From assembly GCA_044869805.1 (NCBI GenBank), contig JBIOXV010000105.1, positions 74,688-138,687 of the forward strand: 64,000 nucleotides of DNA. Reading direction: 5' to 3'. Position numbers and translations under genes: made by a program. Positions within the stretch are counted from its first letter, which is position 1. Each line of letters starts with the position of its first letter. A model generated the notes under the pieces. The model did no database searches, had not been told where the DNA came from, and saw only the letters and a list, made by a program, of their open reading frames with translations. The stretch is from CAWDVR01 sp044869805 (GTDB lineage Bacteria > Acidobacteriota > Thermoanaerobaculia > Multivoradales > SZUA-115). This document shows positions 20,177 to 28,282 of this stretch, piece by piece.

Positions 20177-20884
20177 TTAGGTGCGGTGCTCGCTGAAAGG
20201 CTTTGTAGAGGTGGGATGCTGAGTGTGGAAACCTGGTCCGTCCGGCGGCAGGTCGCCGGAGAGGCTGGCGATCCCTCGCGCTTCGAGCTGCCGGACCCGT
20301 GCGAGAGCCACCTCAGCCTCGGGGACCAGCCCCGCCTGCTCCAGCACGACCGCGGTGCGGCCCCAGACCTCGGCCTCATGGCGGGCTTCTCCAGACTCGA
20401 CGAAGTGGCCGATGGCCCGCTCGAGATGCCGGAGGGATTTCCCGAACTCGCCGAGGAGCCAGGCCTGAAGGCCGAGCATGGCTTCGAGGGCGCCGAAGAC
20501 CAGCGGGTCGCCCGAGCCGTGAAGAGCGAGGAGCCGGGCCAAGGCCGCCGGCGCCGCCGCTCGCGATGCACGCCCTTCGTGCAGCCACGCCTCTGCCTCC
20601 ACGCAGTAGGCCGTGGCTGCCAGGTCGGCGGCGATCAGGAGCAGCGGCCGGGCCGCCGGGCGCCGCTCTTCCTCGGCCGTGGGGAGAGCCGTCGCGAGCG
20701 CCGAGGAGGCCAAGGCCCGTGCCGCTGCCGGAGACTGCGGTAGGGCGGCCGAGGCGCGGGCCACGAGCTCCAGTCCCAGGCGCAGGCGGGCTGCGAGAGG
20801 TTGCCGGCGTAGGCGAGTGCCCAGAGAAGGTGAACCTGGCACCCGATACTCGGGTGAGGCGCCGGAATCGAGCAGCGACCTCAC
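20177..20884 (-). CDS. Helical-repeat (TPR-like) protein in the rhs operon
   Basis: 235 residues from GTG 20884, which overlaps the TGA of the upstream gene as GTGA. The protein is Ala/Leu-rich and helical. SLRHLERAIGHFVESGEARHEAE followed by VLEQAGLVPEAEVALARVRQLEARG forms recognisable TPR-like pairs at about 165-215; earlier parts are degenerate. No signal peptide or span is seen, so it should be cytoplasmic. The stop is 18 bases before the rhs ATG, with the rhs ribosome-binding site in the gap. It may be a chaperone or regulator for the Rhs protein; that is inference from the operon only. Confidence 0.75.
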   Translation of the reverse strand: MRSLLDSGASPEYRVPGSPSLGTRLRRQPLAARLRLGLELVARASAALPQSPAAARALASSALATALPTAEEERRPAARPLLLIAADLAATAYCVEAEAWLHEGRASRAAAPAALARLLALHGSGDPLVFGALEAMLGLQAWLLGEFGKSLRHLERAIGHFVESGEARHEAEVWGRTAVVLEQAGLVPEAEVALARVRQLEARGIASLSGDLPPDGPGFHTQHPTSTKPFSEHRT

Positions 20885-21210
20885 GACGCCTTCCTCCCGT
20901 AGAGCCGGTCGAGGGCCGCCGCGCCAGCGAGATCTCGGTCGGTCAGGCCGTGCTCGCCAGAGCCCCGGAGGGTCACCTCCACCGAGCCGTTCTCGGCCTG
21001 CATCAGCACCGCTCGCAGCTCGTGCTCGTGGATCAGGTCGCGCGCCAGCCGCAGGAAGTCGCCTGCCCTGTCGCTCTCGGCGAAGGGGAAGAGGGAGCGG
21101 ATCTCCTGGCCGTCGGCAGATCGCTCCCACTCGGGCAGAGCAGCGAGCAGTCCCTGGATTCGCTCGGATTTGAGCTTGGCGTGGAGCACAGGGCTGCTCT
21201 TGGCGGTCAT
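20881..21210 (-). CDS. Degenerate pterin-4a-carbinolamine dehydratase-like protein
   Basis: 109 residues from ATG 21210, which has a strong AGGAGGGA site 8-10 bases upstream; a longer frame reaching 21384 has no support. ALPEWERSADGQEIRSLFPF, then a helix, then VEVTLRGSGEHGLTDRDLAGAAALD follow the PCD/DCoH fold pattern. The usual His-His-Pro of the active site is HEH (61-63) and the later Ser-Thr-His is RGS (82-84), so only one of three catalytic His positions is kept. It is therefore unlikely to be a working dehydratase. PCD relatives can also act as binding or dimerisation proteins. It heads the operon with the helical-repeat protein and rhs, opposite the HTH-TPR gene. Confidence 0.7.
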   Translation of the reverse strand: MTAKSSPVLHAKLKSERIQGLLAALPEWERSADGQEIRSLFPFAESDRAGDFLRLARDLIHEHELRAVLMQAENGSVEVTLRGSGEHGLTDRDLAGAAALDRLYGRKAS

Positions 21211-21310
21211 GGTTGCAGGGCTCCCTCCTGCTGTGCTCGCCGCGCCTCCTGCCGGCAAGGGGCAGCTCAGCGAGCGAGTTCTTGACGATCTCAATGCAAC
21301 GACAACGACG

Positions 21311-21337
21311 ATATTACAGCTACTGTCGGTTTTGCAA
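21311..21337 (-). promoter_or_regulatory. Candidate promoter for the rhs operon
   Basis: On the minus strand, TTGCAA (21332-21337) and TAATAT (21311-21316) are separated by 15 bases, in the most AT-rich part of the 222-base gap between divergent genes. The expected start would leave a leader of about 95 bases before ATG 21210. The spacing is shorter than ideal. The region also holds a CAACGACAACGACG tandem that could be an operator for the adjacent regulator. Confidence 0.4.
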
Positions 21338-21432
21338 GCCGGGCCTTGGGCGGGCGCCTCGGCTGTGGAGGCGAGCGGGTGCACGGCGACCCGCTTGCCC
21401 GGCCTGAGTCGTTGGACTAGCGTCCATTCAAC

Positions 21433-23142
21433 ATGCGTGGGATGCCACTCGCCGAGCAGGCGAAGGAGAGCGCTCGCCGGCTAGCTCTCGAGCTCAAGGC
21501 TTTGCTCCGCGACTCGGGCCAGCCCGCCCTGGCGGTGAGCCGGTCTCTCGGCCGAGCGCCGGAGTACCTGACCCGCGTGTTCAATGGCAGGGTGGAGCTC
21601 AAGATGAAGGATGCGTTCGGCATCCTGCAAGCGCTCGCCGTGAACCCGGGGGCGTTCTTCGAGAGCCACTTCCGGAGTGCCAATGGAGGGCAAGCTGCGA
21701 GAGGCGAGGCCAAGACCGAGTCGAGAGCCGGAGGCTCGACCGTCGACGAACTACTGATACCTGCCCTCGATGCGCGGCAGGAGGCCCCCCACGAGCTGCT
21801 TGCCTCGACCCGCGCGGCCCTTCGGCGGCGCATCGTGGCCGCGGGGGCGAATCAGCGCGCAGTGAGCCGGGACCTCGGCCTGCCGAGGGATGCGCTGGGC
21901 CAAGCGCTGCGCGACGGCACGGACCTCACGGCATGGCACGTATTCGGCGTGCTGATGGCGACGGAGACGCCGGCGGAGGCGTTCTTCCGCGAAGTCGTGG
22001 CCCGGCCGGCCGTGGAACAGCGTCGGCCGAAGTTCGCGCCAACGCCATCTGAGCTCGCATCCCATCCAGGAAGCGAGGCCACAGGCTATGGAGACTTCGT
22101 CCGTCTGTCACCGGAGGGGAAAGTGGCCTGGCTGTCACATCATCCAGAGGGCGCGGCGTTCTTCACCTGCCGCGACCTCATCGAGAAGAGTGAAGCCGTT
22201 CGCGACTCGGATTCGGCAGCCATGCTGGCGATGTCCCGCGCCGCGGTGGCGTGCGCCGAGGCCTTCCCCGCTTCAGGTGAGCTTCATGCTCTCGCGGACG
22301 ACATCCGGGCGGAGGCCTGGGCCTCCTTGTCTAACGCTCTCAAGGTACGCGGCCTCCTGCGCGAAGCCGAGGGAGCGTCGAGCAACGCACAACTCCACCT
22401 CGCCTCAGGCAGCGGCGATCCTCTGCTCAAGGCCAAGCTGTTGTGGCTGAAGGGATCACTGCGTATCGAGCAGCGCCGGCTCCGGCAGGCGATCGAGCTA
22501 CTTGACGAGGCCCGTCGTCTCTACATCTCGATCAACGATCGCCAGGCGGAGGCCAAGACTCTCCTCACTCTAGGCCGTGCTTACTGGATGGCGGACCGAA
22601 TCGAGGACGCGATTGCTTGCGTTTTCAGCGCGGCCCGACGGGCCGACAGCGAAAGAGACCCGCTCCTAAAGGTTCACGCCTTCCAGAACCTCGCAGGGTA
22701 CTTGGAGGCAGCCGGGCAGCCTCGGCTGGCTTTAGCGATTCTCGAGCGCACGGACGCCTTGTTCGAGGAATCGGCCGGCCCCTTGCTCAAGCTGCGCAAG
22801 CGCTGGGTAGAAGGGCGCCTCCTCGCGCGAGTAGACCGCTTAGGCGAGGCGATTACGATCCTCGACTCCGTCCGCCAGCGCTTCACCGACCTGGGCATGG
22901 CGTTCGATGCCGCTCTCGCCGCGCTCGATCTCGCGACCTTCTACGCCCAGCTCGGCAAGCTGCACGAGGTCGAAGAGCTCGCCACCGAGATGTACCCGGT
23001 CTTCGTCTCCCGCGACATTCCCCGCGAAGCCACCGCCGCCCTCCTCCTCTTCGCTGAAGCCGCCCGCGCCCACACCGCCACCGTCGCCTCGATCACCGAG
23101 GTAGCAGAGCGCCTGAAGAAGATCCAGAGCCGGAAGGGCTAG
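21433..23142 (+). CDS. Regulator with two N-terminal HTH domains and C-terminal TPRs
   Basis: 569 residues, cytoplasmic. Residues 16-80 form an XRE-type HTH (ALAVSRSLGRAPEYLTRVFNGRVELKMKDAFGIL) and 126-187 a second, looser one (RAVSRDLGLPRDALGQALRDG). From about 230 to the end is a TPR array that matches the protein at 12032, with the last 80 residues nearly identical. HTH plus TPR is the architecture of peptide-responsive RRNPP-type regulators, but two HTH domains are unusual there. The gene is divergent from the rhs operon across 222 bases, so it is a good candidate for its regulator. ATG 21433 is the first start in frame with the HTH. Confidence 0.8.
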   Translation: MRGMPLAEQAKESARRLALELKALLRDSGQPALAVSRSLGRAPEYLTRVFNGRVELKMKDAFGILQALAVNPGAFFESHFRSANGGQAARGEAKTESRAGGSTVDELLIPALDARQEAPHELLASTRAALRRRIVAAGANQRAVSRDLGLPRDALGQALRDGTDLTAWHVFGVLMATETPAEAFFREVVARPAVEQRRPKFAPTPSELASHPGSEATGYGDFVRLSPEGKVAWLSHHPEGAAFFTCRDLIEKSEAVRDSDSAAMLAMSRAAVACAEAFPASGELHALADDIRAEAWASLSNALKVRGLLREAEGASSNAQLHLASGSGDPLLKAKLLWLKGSLRIEQRRLRQAIELLDEARRLYISINDRQAEAKTLLTLGRAYWMADRIEDAIACVFSAARRADSERDPLLKVHAFQNLAGYLEAAGQPRLALAILERTDALFEESAGPLLKLRKRWVEGRLLARVDRLGEAITILDSVRQRFTDLGMAFDAALAALDLATFYAQLGKLHEVEELATEMYPVFVSRDIPREATAALLLFAEAARAHTATVASITEVAERLKKIQSRKG

Positions 23143-23227
23143 CCCGAGGTCTCACCGCGGCTCGGTCACGAGGCCGGATCTCCGCGGCCACTCGCTCCGA
23201 AGCGCGCTCAGAGGCATAGACCGAGGC

Positions 23228-24160
23228 TCACGCCGCTCCCCGCCGGGCGACTCCGCTGCGCGCCTTGCGCGCTGGGCGCTTGGCGACATGGGCCGGGGCG
23301 GGACGCTCCGCGGCCCGTGGTGCGGCGGCCGCGGCGCGGCGCCGGGCGCTCGCCTCGAGCTCGGAGTCGATCAAGGCCAGGATCTCGCCCCAGGTCACGC
23401 CGCGCACCAGCTCCCGCGCCGGGTCGGCCACGGCCGTCACCTGCGGCACGCCGGCGTAGAGCTCGCCGTAGAAGGCCGCGGGCGTGATCTCGAGCTCGCC
23501 CAGGACGGCGAGCACGTGCTCGGCCTTGAGCACCACGTTGCCGCGCAGCACCTGGCTCAGGTAGTCGGGGTGCTCGCCCAGCCGCCGGCTGATGTCGCGC
23601 TGCAGCAAGCCTGCGCGCCGGATCTTCAGGCGCAGCAGCTCCTTGACGCGGGCGCTGTGGCGCGTGGCCTCGATCTGTTCGCGGCGGCGCGCGCCCTTGA
23701 CCGGGCGCTTGGGCTGCCGCTCTGGGCGCGCCGGCTGGCGTGCCGCCAGGGCCTCGCGGATAAAGCGCCTGGCCTCGGCGGCCGTGACCGGGCCGGGCGC
23801 CGGGGATCCCAACTGGCTGGCCCGGCCCGCACGCATGCCGGCCTCGGAGCGGCCGGCCGCCGGCCGCTGCGCCGCGGCGGCGCTCGGCTCCTGCCCAGGG
23901 CCGTGCACCCTCTCGCCGGCGCCGGACGGCCGCCCGCCGGCCGCCAGCTCGGCGTAGAAGTCCTCGACCTCCACGCCGCAGAGCTTCAGCACGCGAAAAA
24001 CCAAATCCTCTTTGAGGCGTGCCTTGCCGGCGAAGACCTGCGACAGGTAGCTCGGGTGCTGGCCCAGACGCACGCTCACCTGGCGCTGGGTGAGGCCCGC
24101 CCGCCGGAGGGTCTTCTGGAGCAGCGCCACCAGACGGCGCAGCTCGTCGCTCGGGCTCAT
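23228..24160 (-). CDS. Protein with two XRE-like HTH domains
   Basis: 310 residues. HTH 1 (about 10-71) has AGLTQRQVSVRLGQHPSYLSQVFAG and HTH 2 (about 170-233) has AGLLQRDISRRLGEHPDYLSQVLRG. The two are clearly duplicates, each followed by a helix and a D/AFYxEL segment. Between them is a 100-residue Pro/Ala/Arg-rich linker of low complexity; the C-terminal 40 residues are basic (KRPARKARSG). It should bind DNA, perhaps two half-sites at once. It is convergent with the HTH-TPR gene and a decayed second copy lies at 13281-13378. A TAGAAT hexamer lies nine bases before the ATG and no Shine-Dalgarno is present. Confidence 0.82.
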   Translation of the reverse strand: MSPSDELRRLVALLQKTLRRAGLTQRQVSVRLGQHPSYLSQVFAGKARLKEDLVFRVLKLCGVEVEDFYAELAAGGRPSGAGERVHGPGQEPSAAAAQRPAAGRSEAGMRAGRASQLGSPAPGPVTAAEARRFIREALAARQPARPERQPKRPVKGARRREQIEATRHSARVKELLRLKIRRAGLLQRDISRRLGEHPDYLSQVLRGNVVLKAEHVLAVLGELEITPAAFYGELYAGVPQVTAVADPARELVRGVTWGEILALIDSELEASARRRAAAAAPRAAERPAPAHVAKRPARKARSGVARRGAA

Positions 24161-24169
24161 GAGGGGGAG

Positions 24170-24175
24170 ATTCTA
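24170..24175 (-). promoter_or_regulatory. TAGAAT -10-like element for the double-HTH gene
   Basis: Read on the minus strand, TAGAAT ends nine bases before the ATG at 24160 and the gap contains only pyrimidine-rich sequence with no ribosome-binding site. This fits a leaderless or short-leader transcript. No clear -35. Confidence 0.4.
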
Positions 24176-24247
24176 CCCTTGTTGCGAACCTTTCTTCCGC
24201 CGTCTCGTATGAACGACGGAACCGCCAACGGCGGAAGGGAGGACTGC

Positions 24248-26389
24248 GTGAAGCGATTGCGTTGCAAGATACGTCGCGCCGCGCTCGCCAGCCTGGGCCT
24301 GGGTGTCGCCGGCCTGGTGGCGGCGGGGCCCGCGGCTGCCGTCGACTACGGCGAGTATCACACCGTCGCCGAGGTCGAGCGCCAGCTCGGCGACTGGGCG
24401 AAGGACAGCGGCCAGCGGCTGAAGCTCACTTCGATCGGCAAATCGTCCGCCGGCAAAGACCTCTGGATGGCAACCCTGGCCGACCCCGGCCCGGTGCCCC
24501 CGGACGAGCGGCCGGCGGTGTTCGTGGGCGCCAACATCGCCGGCTTCCACAATGCCGGCACCGAGGCGGCGCTCGACCTCATCGCCTCGCTCCTCGCCGC
24601 CGAAGGCGAAGCGGCGATGCTGCTCTCCACCCGCACCTTCTACGTCGCCCCGGTGCTCGACCCGGACGCCCACGACGGGCTCTTCGCCGCCGTGCACGAA
24701 CGGCGCTCCGGCACCAGCGGGCGCCTCGACCGCGACCGCGACGGCCTCTCCGCCGAGGACGGCGCCGACGACCTGGACGGCGACGGCCGCATCACCAAGC
24801 TGCGCATCCCCGACCCGGCCGGGGCCTGGCTCCCCCACCCGCAGGAGCCGCGCCTGATGGTGAAGGAGGACGCGGCCAAGGGCTGGGTGGGCGCGTTCCG
24901 CATCGAGAGCGAGGGCCGCGACGACGACGGCGACGGCAAGTGGAACGAGGACGGCGCCGGCGGCGCCGCTCCCGATCGCAACTTCCCTCATGCCTTCCCT
25001 CACCCTGACCCGGGGGCCGGCCCCTGGCCGAGCTCCACGCCCGAGGCCAAGGCGCTGCTCGACTTCCTGCTCGCGCACCGCAACGTGGCCTTGGCCGTGG
25101 TCTACGGCCCCGCGAACAACCTGCTCGCCGAGCCCGAGGGCCTGGGCCGCGGCGGTGACGCCGGCTCGCTCAAGTTCAAGCTGCCGGCGCAGGCCGCGGG
25201 CTTCCTCGGCTTCGACCCCGAGCAGGAGTACACGATCGACGAGGTGTGGGAGGTCGCCAAAGACCATCCCTTCGTCAAGCGCCAGGGCATCACCAAGGAC
25301 CAGCTCGCGCAGTTCCTGGGCGCCGGCCCGGCAACCAAGGTGGCGGAGGAGGACCAGGCCCTGCTCACCGAGCTGGCCAAAGGCTACAAGGAGCGCCTGA
25401 AGGCGGCGGGCCTCGATACCGAGCGCCCCGGCGGCCAGTACGGCGAGGGCGGCTTCACGCCTTGGGCTTACTACCAGCTCGGCGCGCTCGCCCTGGAGCT
25501 CGATGTGTGGGGCGTGCCCAAGGCCAAGAAGGCGGAAGCCGGCCCGTCGTCCATGAGTGGCGAGCCGCTGACCCTCGCACGCCTGGAGGGCATGAGCAAG
25601 GACGACTTCCTGAAGCTCACCCCCGAGCAGGTGGCGGACTTCTTGAAGCGCATCAAGGCGCCGCCGCAGTTCACGGCCGAGGCGCTGATCGAGCGCGTCA
25701 AGACCGATCAGGTGACGCCCGAGCGGATGGCGCAGATGGCCAAGCAGATGGGCGCCAAGGACGAGGCCGCCCCCGACAAGGACGACCCGGCCACCGAGCG
25801 GCAGCGCGAGGTGCTGGCCTGGGTCGAGGCCAACGCGCCGGAGGCGATCGCGGCCTGGAAGCCGGTGGCCCTGGCCGATGGGCGTGACGCCGAGGCCGGC
25901 GGGCTCGACCCGTTCATCGACATCGCGCCGCCGATGGCGACGCTGAAGCCGGCTCTCGCGGCGCACACGGCGACGGTGCTGGAGCTGGCCGGCAAGCTGG
26001 CCGAGGTCCAGATCCTCGCCGTCGAGGCCGAGAGCCTGGGCGGCGGCGTGGTTCGCGTGCGGGCGGTGGCCGGCAACCGCGGCACCTTCCCCACCCACAC
26101 CAAGCTGGCGGTCAAGGCCCGCGCGCATCTGCCGGTGCGGCTCGAGCTCGAGGCCGGCGAAGGCGCGGCGCTGCTGACCGGCGCCCGGGCGGTGATCAGC
26201 GAGAGCCTGGACGGCAAGATCGGTACCCTCGAGGGCGAGTGGCTGGTCAAGGCCGGCCCCAAAGCGAAGCTCGCCGTGAGCCTCGTCACCGACAACGCCG
26301 GGCGGGACCGCGAGACGGTCGACCTCGCCGCGGCCCGAGCCCGGAGCACCGGTGCCAAGCCGGCCGGCGAAAAGGAGACCCCGCGATGA
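24248..26389 (+). CDS. Secreted M14 carboxypeptidase-like protein lacking zinc ligands
   Basis: 713 residues from GTG 24248, chosen for the GGGAGGA site five bases upstream; ATG 24210 lacks one. Signal peptide 1-31 (ASLGLGVAGLVAAGPAAA). It aligns with the next gene through the M14 fold, but NIAGFHNAGTEA (96-107) replaces NIHANEVQGTEA: the zinc His and Glu become Ala98 and His101. The third ligand His in SFHNFG is replaced in VVYGPANN. PDRNF and a later ALELDVWG, which may be the catalytic Glu strand, are kept. A Ca-site-like insert DRDRDGLSAEDGADDLDGDG lies near 160-180. A C-terminal beta domain follows a helical insert. Probably a non-catalytic paralogue. The stop overlaps the next ATG (ATGA). 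Confidence 0.82.
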   Translation: MKRLRCKIRRAALASLGLGVAGLVAAGPAAAVDYGEYHTVAEVERQLGDWAKDSGQRLKLTSIGKSSAGKDLWMATLADPGPVPPDERPAVFVGANIAGFHNAGTEAALDLIASLLAAEGEAAMLLSTRTFYVAPVLDPDAHDGLFAAVHERRSGTSGRLDRDRDGLSAEDGADDLDGDGRITKLRIPDPAGAWLPHPQEPRLMVKEDAAKGWVGAFRIESEGRDDDGDGKWNEDGAGGAAPDRNFPHAFPHPDPGAGPWPSSTPEAKALLDFLLAHRNVALAVVYGPANNLLAEPEGLGRGGDAGSLKFKLPAQAAGFLGFDPEQEYTIDEVWEVAKDHPFVKRQGITKDQLAQFLGAGPATKVAEEDQALLTELAKGYKERLKAAGLDTERPGGQYGEGGFTPWAYYQLGALALELDVWGVPKAKKAEAGPSSMSGEPLTLARLEGMSKDDFLKLTPEQVADFLKRIKAPPQFTAEALIERVKTDQVTPERMAQMAKQMGAKDEAAPDKDDPATERQREVLAWVEANAPEAIAAWKPVALADGRDAEAGGLDPFIDIAPPMATLKPALAAHTATVLELAGKLAEVQILAVEAESLGGGVVRVRAVAGNRGTFPTHTKLAVKARAHLPVRLELEAGEGAALLTGARAVISESLDGKIGTLEGEWLVKAGPKAKLAVSLVTDNAGRDRETVDLAAARARSTGAKPAGEKETPR

Positions 26390-28194
26390 GCGCCGCCCAC
26401 CCGACGAACCACCGTGCCGTGACTCGTCTCGCGGTCGCCGGCAGGCCGGCGCCTGCGATGCACGTGGCCTTGCTGCCGCTGGCCCTTTTCTGGGCCTTGC
26501 TCTGCGCCGCGCTTCTCGCCGGCCCGGCCTTCGGCGCCCAGCCTCTGAAGCCCACGGGCACGGCGCCAGAGCCGCGCTTCGACCGGCTGATGACCTACGA
26601 GCAGGTCACCGCCCTGCTCGAGGCCTATGCGAAGGCCTACCCGAGCTGGCTCGAGCTCGAATCGATCGGCAAGAGCATCGAAGGCCGCGACATGTGGCTG
26701 CTGACGCTCAACAACCCGGCGACCGGCCCCGATCTCGCCAAGCCGGCGATGTACGTGGACGGCAACATCCACGCCAACGAGGTGCAGGGCACGGAGGCGA
26801 CGCTGTACACCATCGACTTCCTGCTCAAGAACTACGGCAGGCTGGAGCGGATCACCGAGCTGCTCGATCGCGCCGCTTTCTACTTCGTGCCGATGGTCAA
26901 CCCGGACGGCCGCGCCCACTGGTTCGCGGGGCCGTCGACCGCGGACTTCCCGCGTACCGTGATGGTGCCGGTCGACGACGACCGCGACGGCAGGGCGGAC
27001 GAGGACGGCTACGACGACCTGGACGGCGACGGCACCATCACCCAGATGCGCAAGAAGGTAGCGCCGGGCAGAGGCGGCTACCGCATCGACCCCAAGGACC
27101 CGCGGCTGCTGGTCGAGATCGAGGGGGAGGAGCTGGGCGACTACGTCCTGCTCGGCGAGGAAGGCCAGGACAACGACGGCGACGGCCGGGTGAACGAGGA
27201 CACTGTGGGGTACGTGGACCCCAACCGCACCTGGGGCTGGAATTGGCAACCCGAGTACGTGCAGAACGGCGCCGGCGCCTATCCGCTCGCCATCCCGGAG
27301 ACGCGCTCGATCGCCACCTGGGCGCTCGGCCACGAGAACATCGGCGCGGTGCAAAGCTTCCATAACTTCGGCCGCATGATCCTCCGCGGCCCGGACGCCA
27401 AGACCGATCCGCCCTACCCGCCGGCCGACCTCAAGGTCTACGACCTGATCGCCAAGCAGGGCGAGAAGCTCCTTCCCGGCTACAAGTACCTCGTCAGTTG
27501 GAAAGACCTCTACACGGTCTTCGGTGCCACCACCGAGCACTTCTACCGCATCCACGGCGCCGTCGCCTTCACCAACGAGATGTACGAGCCGCCCACCGAC
27601 CTCGACGGCGACGGCAAGGTCACCGACGCGGAGCGCATCCGCTTCAACGACCTGGTGACCGTCGGGCGGCAGTTCTCGCCGTGGAAGAAGGTCGAGCACC
27701 CGCAGTACGGCGCGATCGAGGTCGGTGGCTACCGCTTCGACGTGGGCCGCGTGCCCGAAGGCTGGATGCTCACCGAGGAGGTGCACCGCAACAGCGTCTT
27801 CGTGCTCTTCCATGCCCATCACCTGCCGCGCCTGGGCCTCGGCGAGCCGTCGATCGAGAAGGCCGGACCGCGCCTGTGGCGGCTCCAGGTGCCGGTCACC
27901 AACGACCGCGCCATCCCGTCGATGACCGCGCTCGCGACGCAGAACAAGCTGCACCGGCCGGACATCGCCTCGATCGACGGCGCCAAGGTGATCGCCAGCG
28001 GCCTGATCGACGACCCCTGGCTCAACCGCGTCGAGCTGCAGCGCGACCGGCCCGAGCGGCTGCAAGTGCCAGGAGTCGCGGGCCTGTCCACGCGGCTGCT
28101 CTACTTCCTGGTCGAGGGGGACGGCGAGGTGACCATCGAGTACGACAGCCTGAAGGGCGGCAAGGTCACCCGCAAGGTGAAGCTCCAGGCTTGA
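26386..28194 (+). CDS. Secreted M14 zinc carboxypeptidase
   Basis: 602 residues. ATG 26386 overlaps the previous stop; a long N-terminal region ends in a signal peptide (LLPLALFWALLCAALLAGPAFG, about 29-50). Zinc ligands are visible as His129 and Glu132 in NIHANEVQGTEA and His326 in SFHNFG. Arg281 in DPNRTW and Glu398 in FTNEMY complete the active site. EF-hand-like loops DDDRDGRADEDG (198-208) and DLDGDGTI (211-218), DNDGDGRVNED (262-272) and DLDGDGKVTD are inserted and probably bind calcium. A C-terminal beta domain has GEVTIEYDS. It releases C-terminal residues outside the cytoplasm. Expression is coupled to the zinc-less paralogue, suggesting a complex or a regulator/enzyme pair. Confidence 0.9.
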   Translation: MSAAHPTNHRAVTRLAVAGRPAPAMHVALLPLALFWALLCAALLAGPAFGAQPLKPTGTAPEPRFDRLMTYEQVTALLEAYAKAYPSWLELESIGKSIEGRDMWLLTLNNPATGPDLAKPAMYVDGNIHANEVQGTEATLYTIDFLLKNYGRLERITELLDRAAFYFVPMVNPDGRAHWFAGPSTADFPRTVMVPVDDDRDGRADEDGYDDLDGDGTITQMRKKVAPGRGGYRIDPKDPRLLVEIEGEELGDYVLLGEEGQDNDGDGRVNEDTVGYVDPNRTWGWNWQPEYVQNGAGAYPLAIPETRSIATWALGHENIGAVQSFHNFGRMILRGPDAKTDPPYPPADLKVYDLIAKQGEKLLPGYKYLVSWKDLYTVFGATTEHFYRIHGAVAFTNEMYEPPTDLDGDGKVTDAERIRFNDLVTVGRQFSPWKKVEHPQYGAIEVGGYRFDVGRVPEGWMLTEEVHRNSVFVLFHAHHLPRLGLGEPSIEKAGPRLWRLQVPVTNDRAIPSMTALATQNKLHRPDIASIDGAKVIASGLIDDPWLNRVELQRDRPERLQVPGVAGLSTRLLYFLVEGDGEVTIEYDSLKGGKVTRKVKLQA

Positions 28195-28267
28195 GGCTGT
28201 GCACAAGCCTGCTGTGCGGCCCGCTCGCGACGGCTTCTGCACAACCTCGGTGCTTTCTAGAACTCGC

Positions 28268-28273
28268 TAGAAT
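28268..28273 (+). promoter_or_regulatory. TAGAAT -10-like element for the exopolysaccharide genes
   Basis: TAGAAT lies nine bases before the ATG at 28283 in the 88-base gap after the carboxypeptidase gene. No Shine-Dalgarno is present between them. It is the most likely start point for the glycosyltransferase run; no good -35 is seen. Confidence 0.4.
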
Positions 28274-28282
28274 CCGGCCGCC

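Noticed and set aside
17966..20743. Long open frame on the plus strand opposite rhs and the helical-repeat gene
   Set aside because: Low-complexity translation with no recognisable motif, and the minus strand shows a signal peptide, ribosome site and Rhs repeats.
21170..21484. Plus-strand small protein with a hydrophobic start, which looked like a pheromone gene before the HTH-TPR regulator
   Set aside because: It begins at TTG without a ribosome site and its first part is the antisense of the PCD-like gene start and its ribosome-binding sequence.
25708..28242. Long minus-strand frame opposite the M14 pair
   Set aside because: No motif or start signal; the plus strand has signal peptides and active-site residues.
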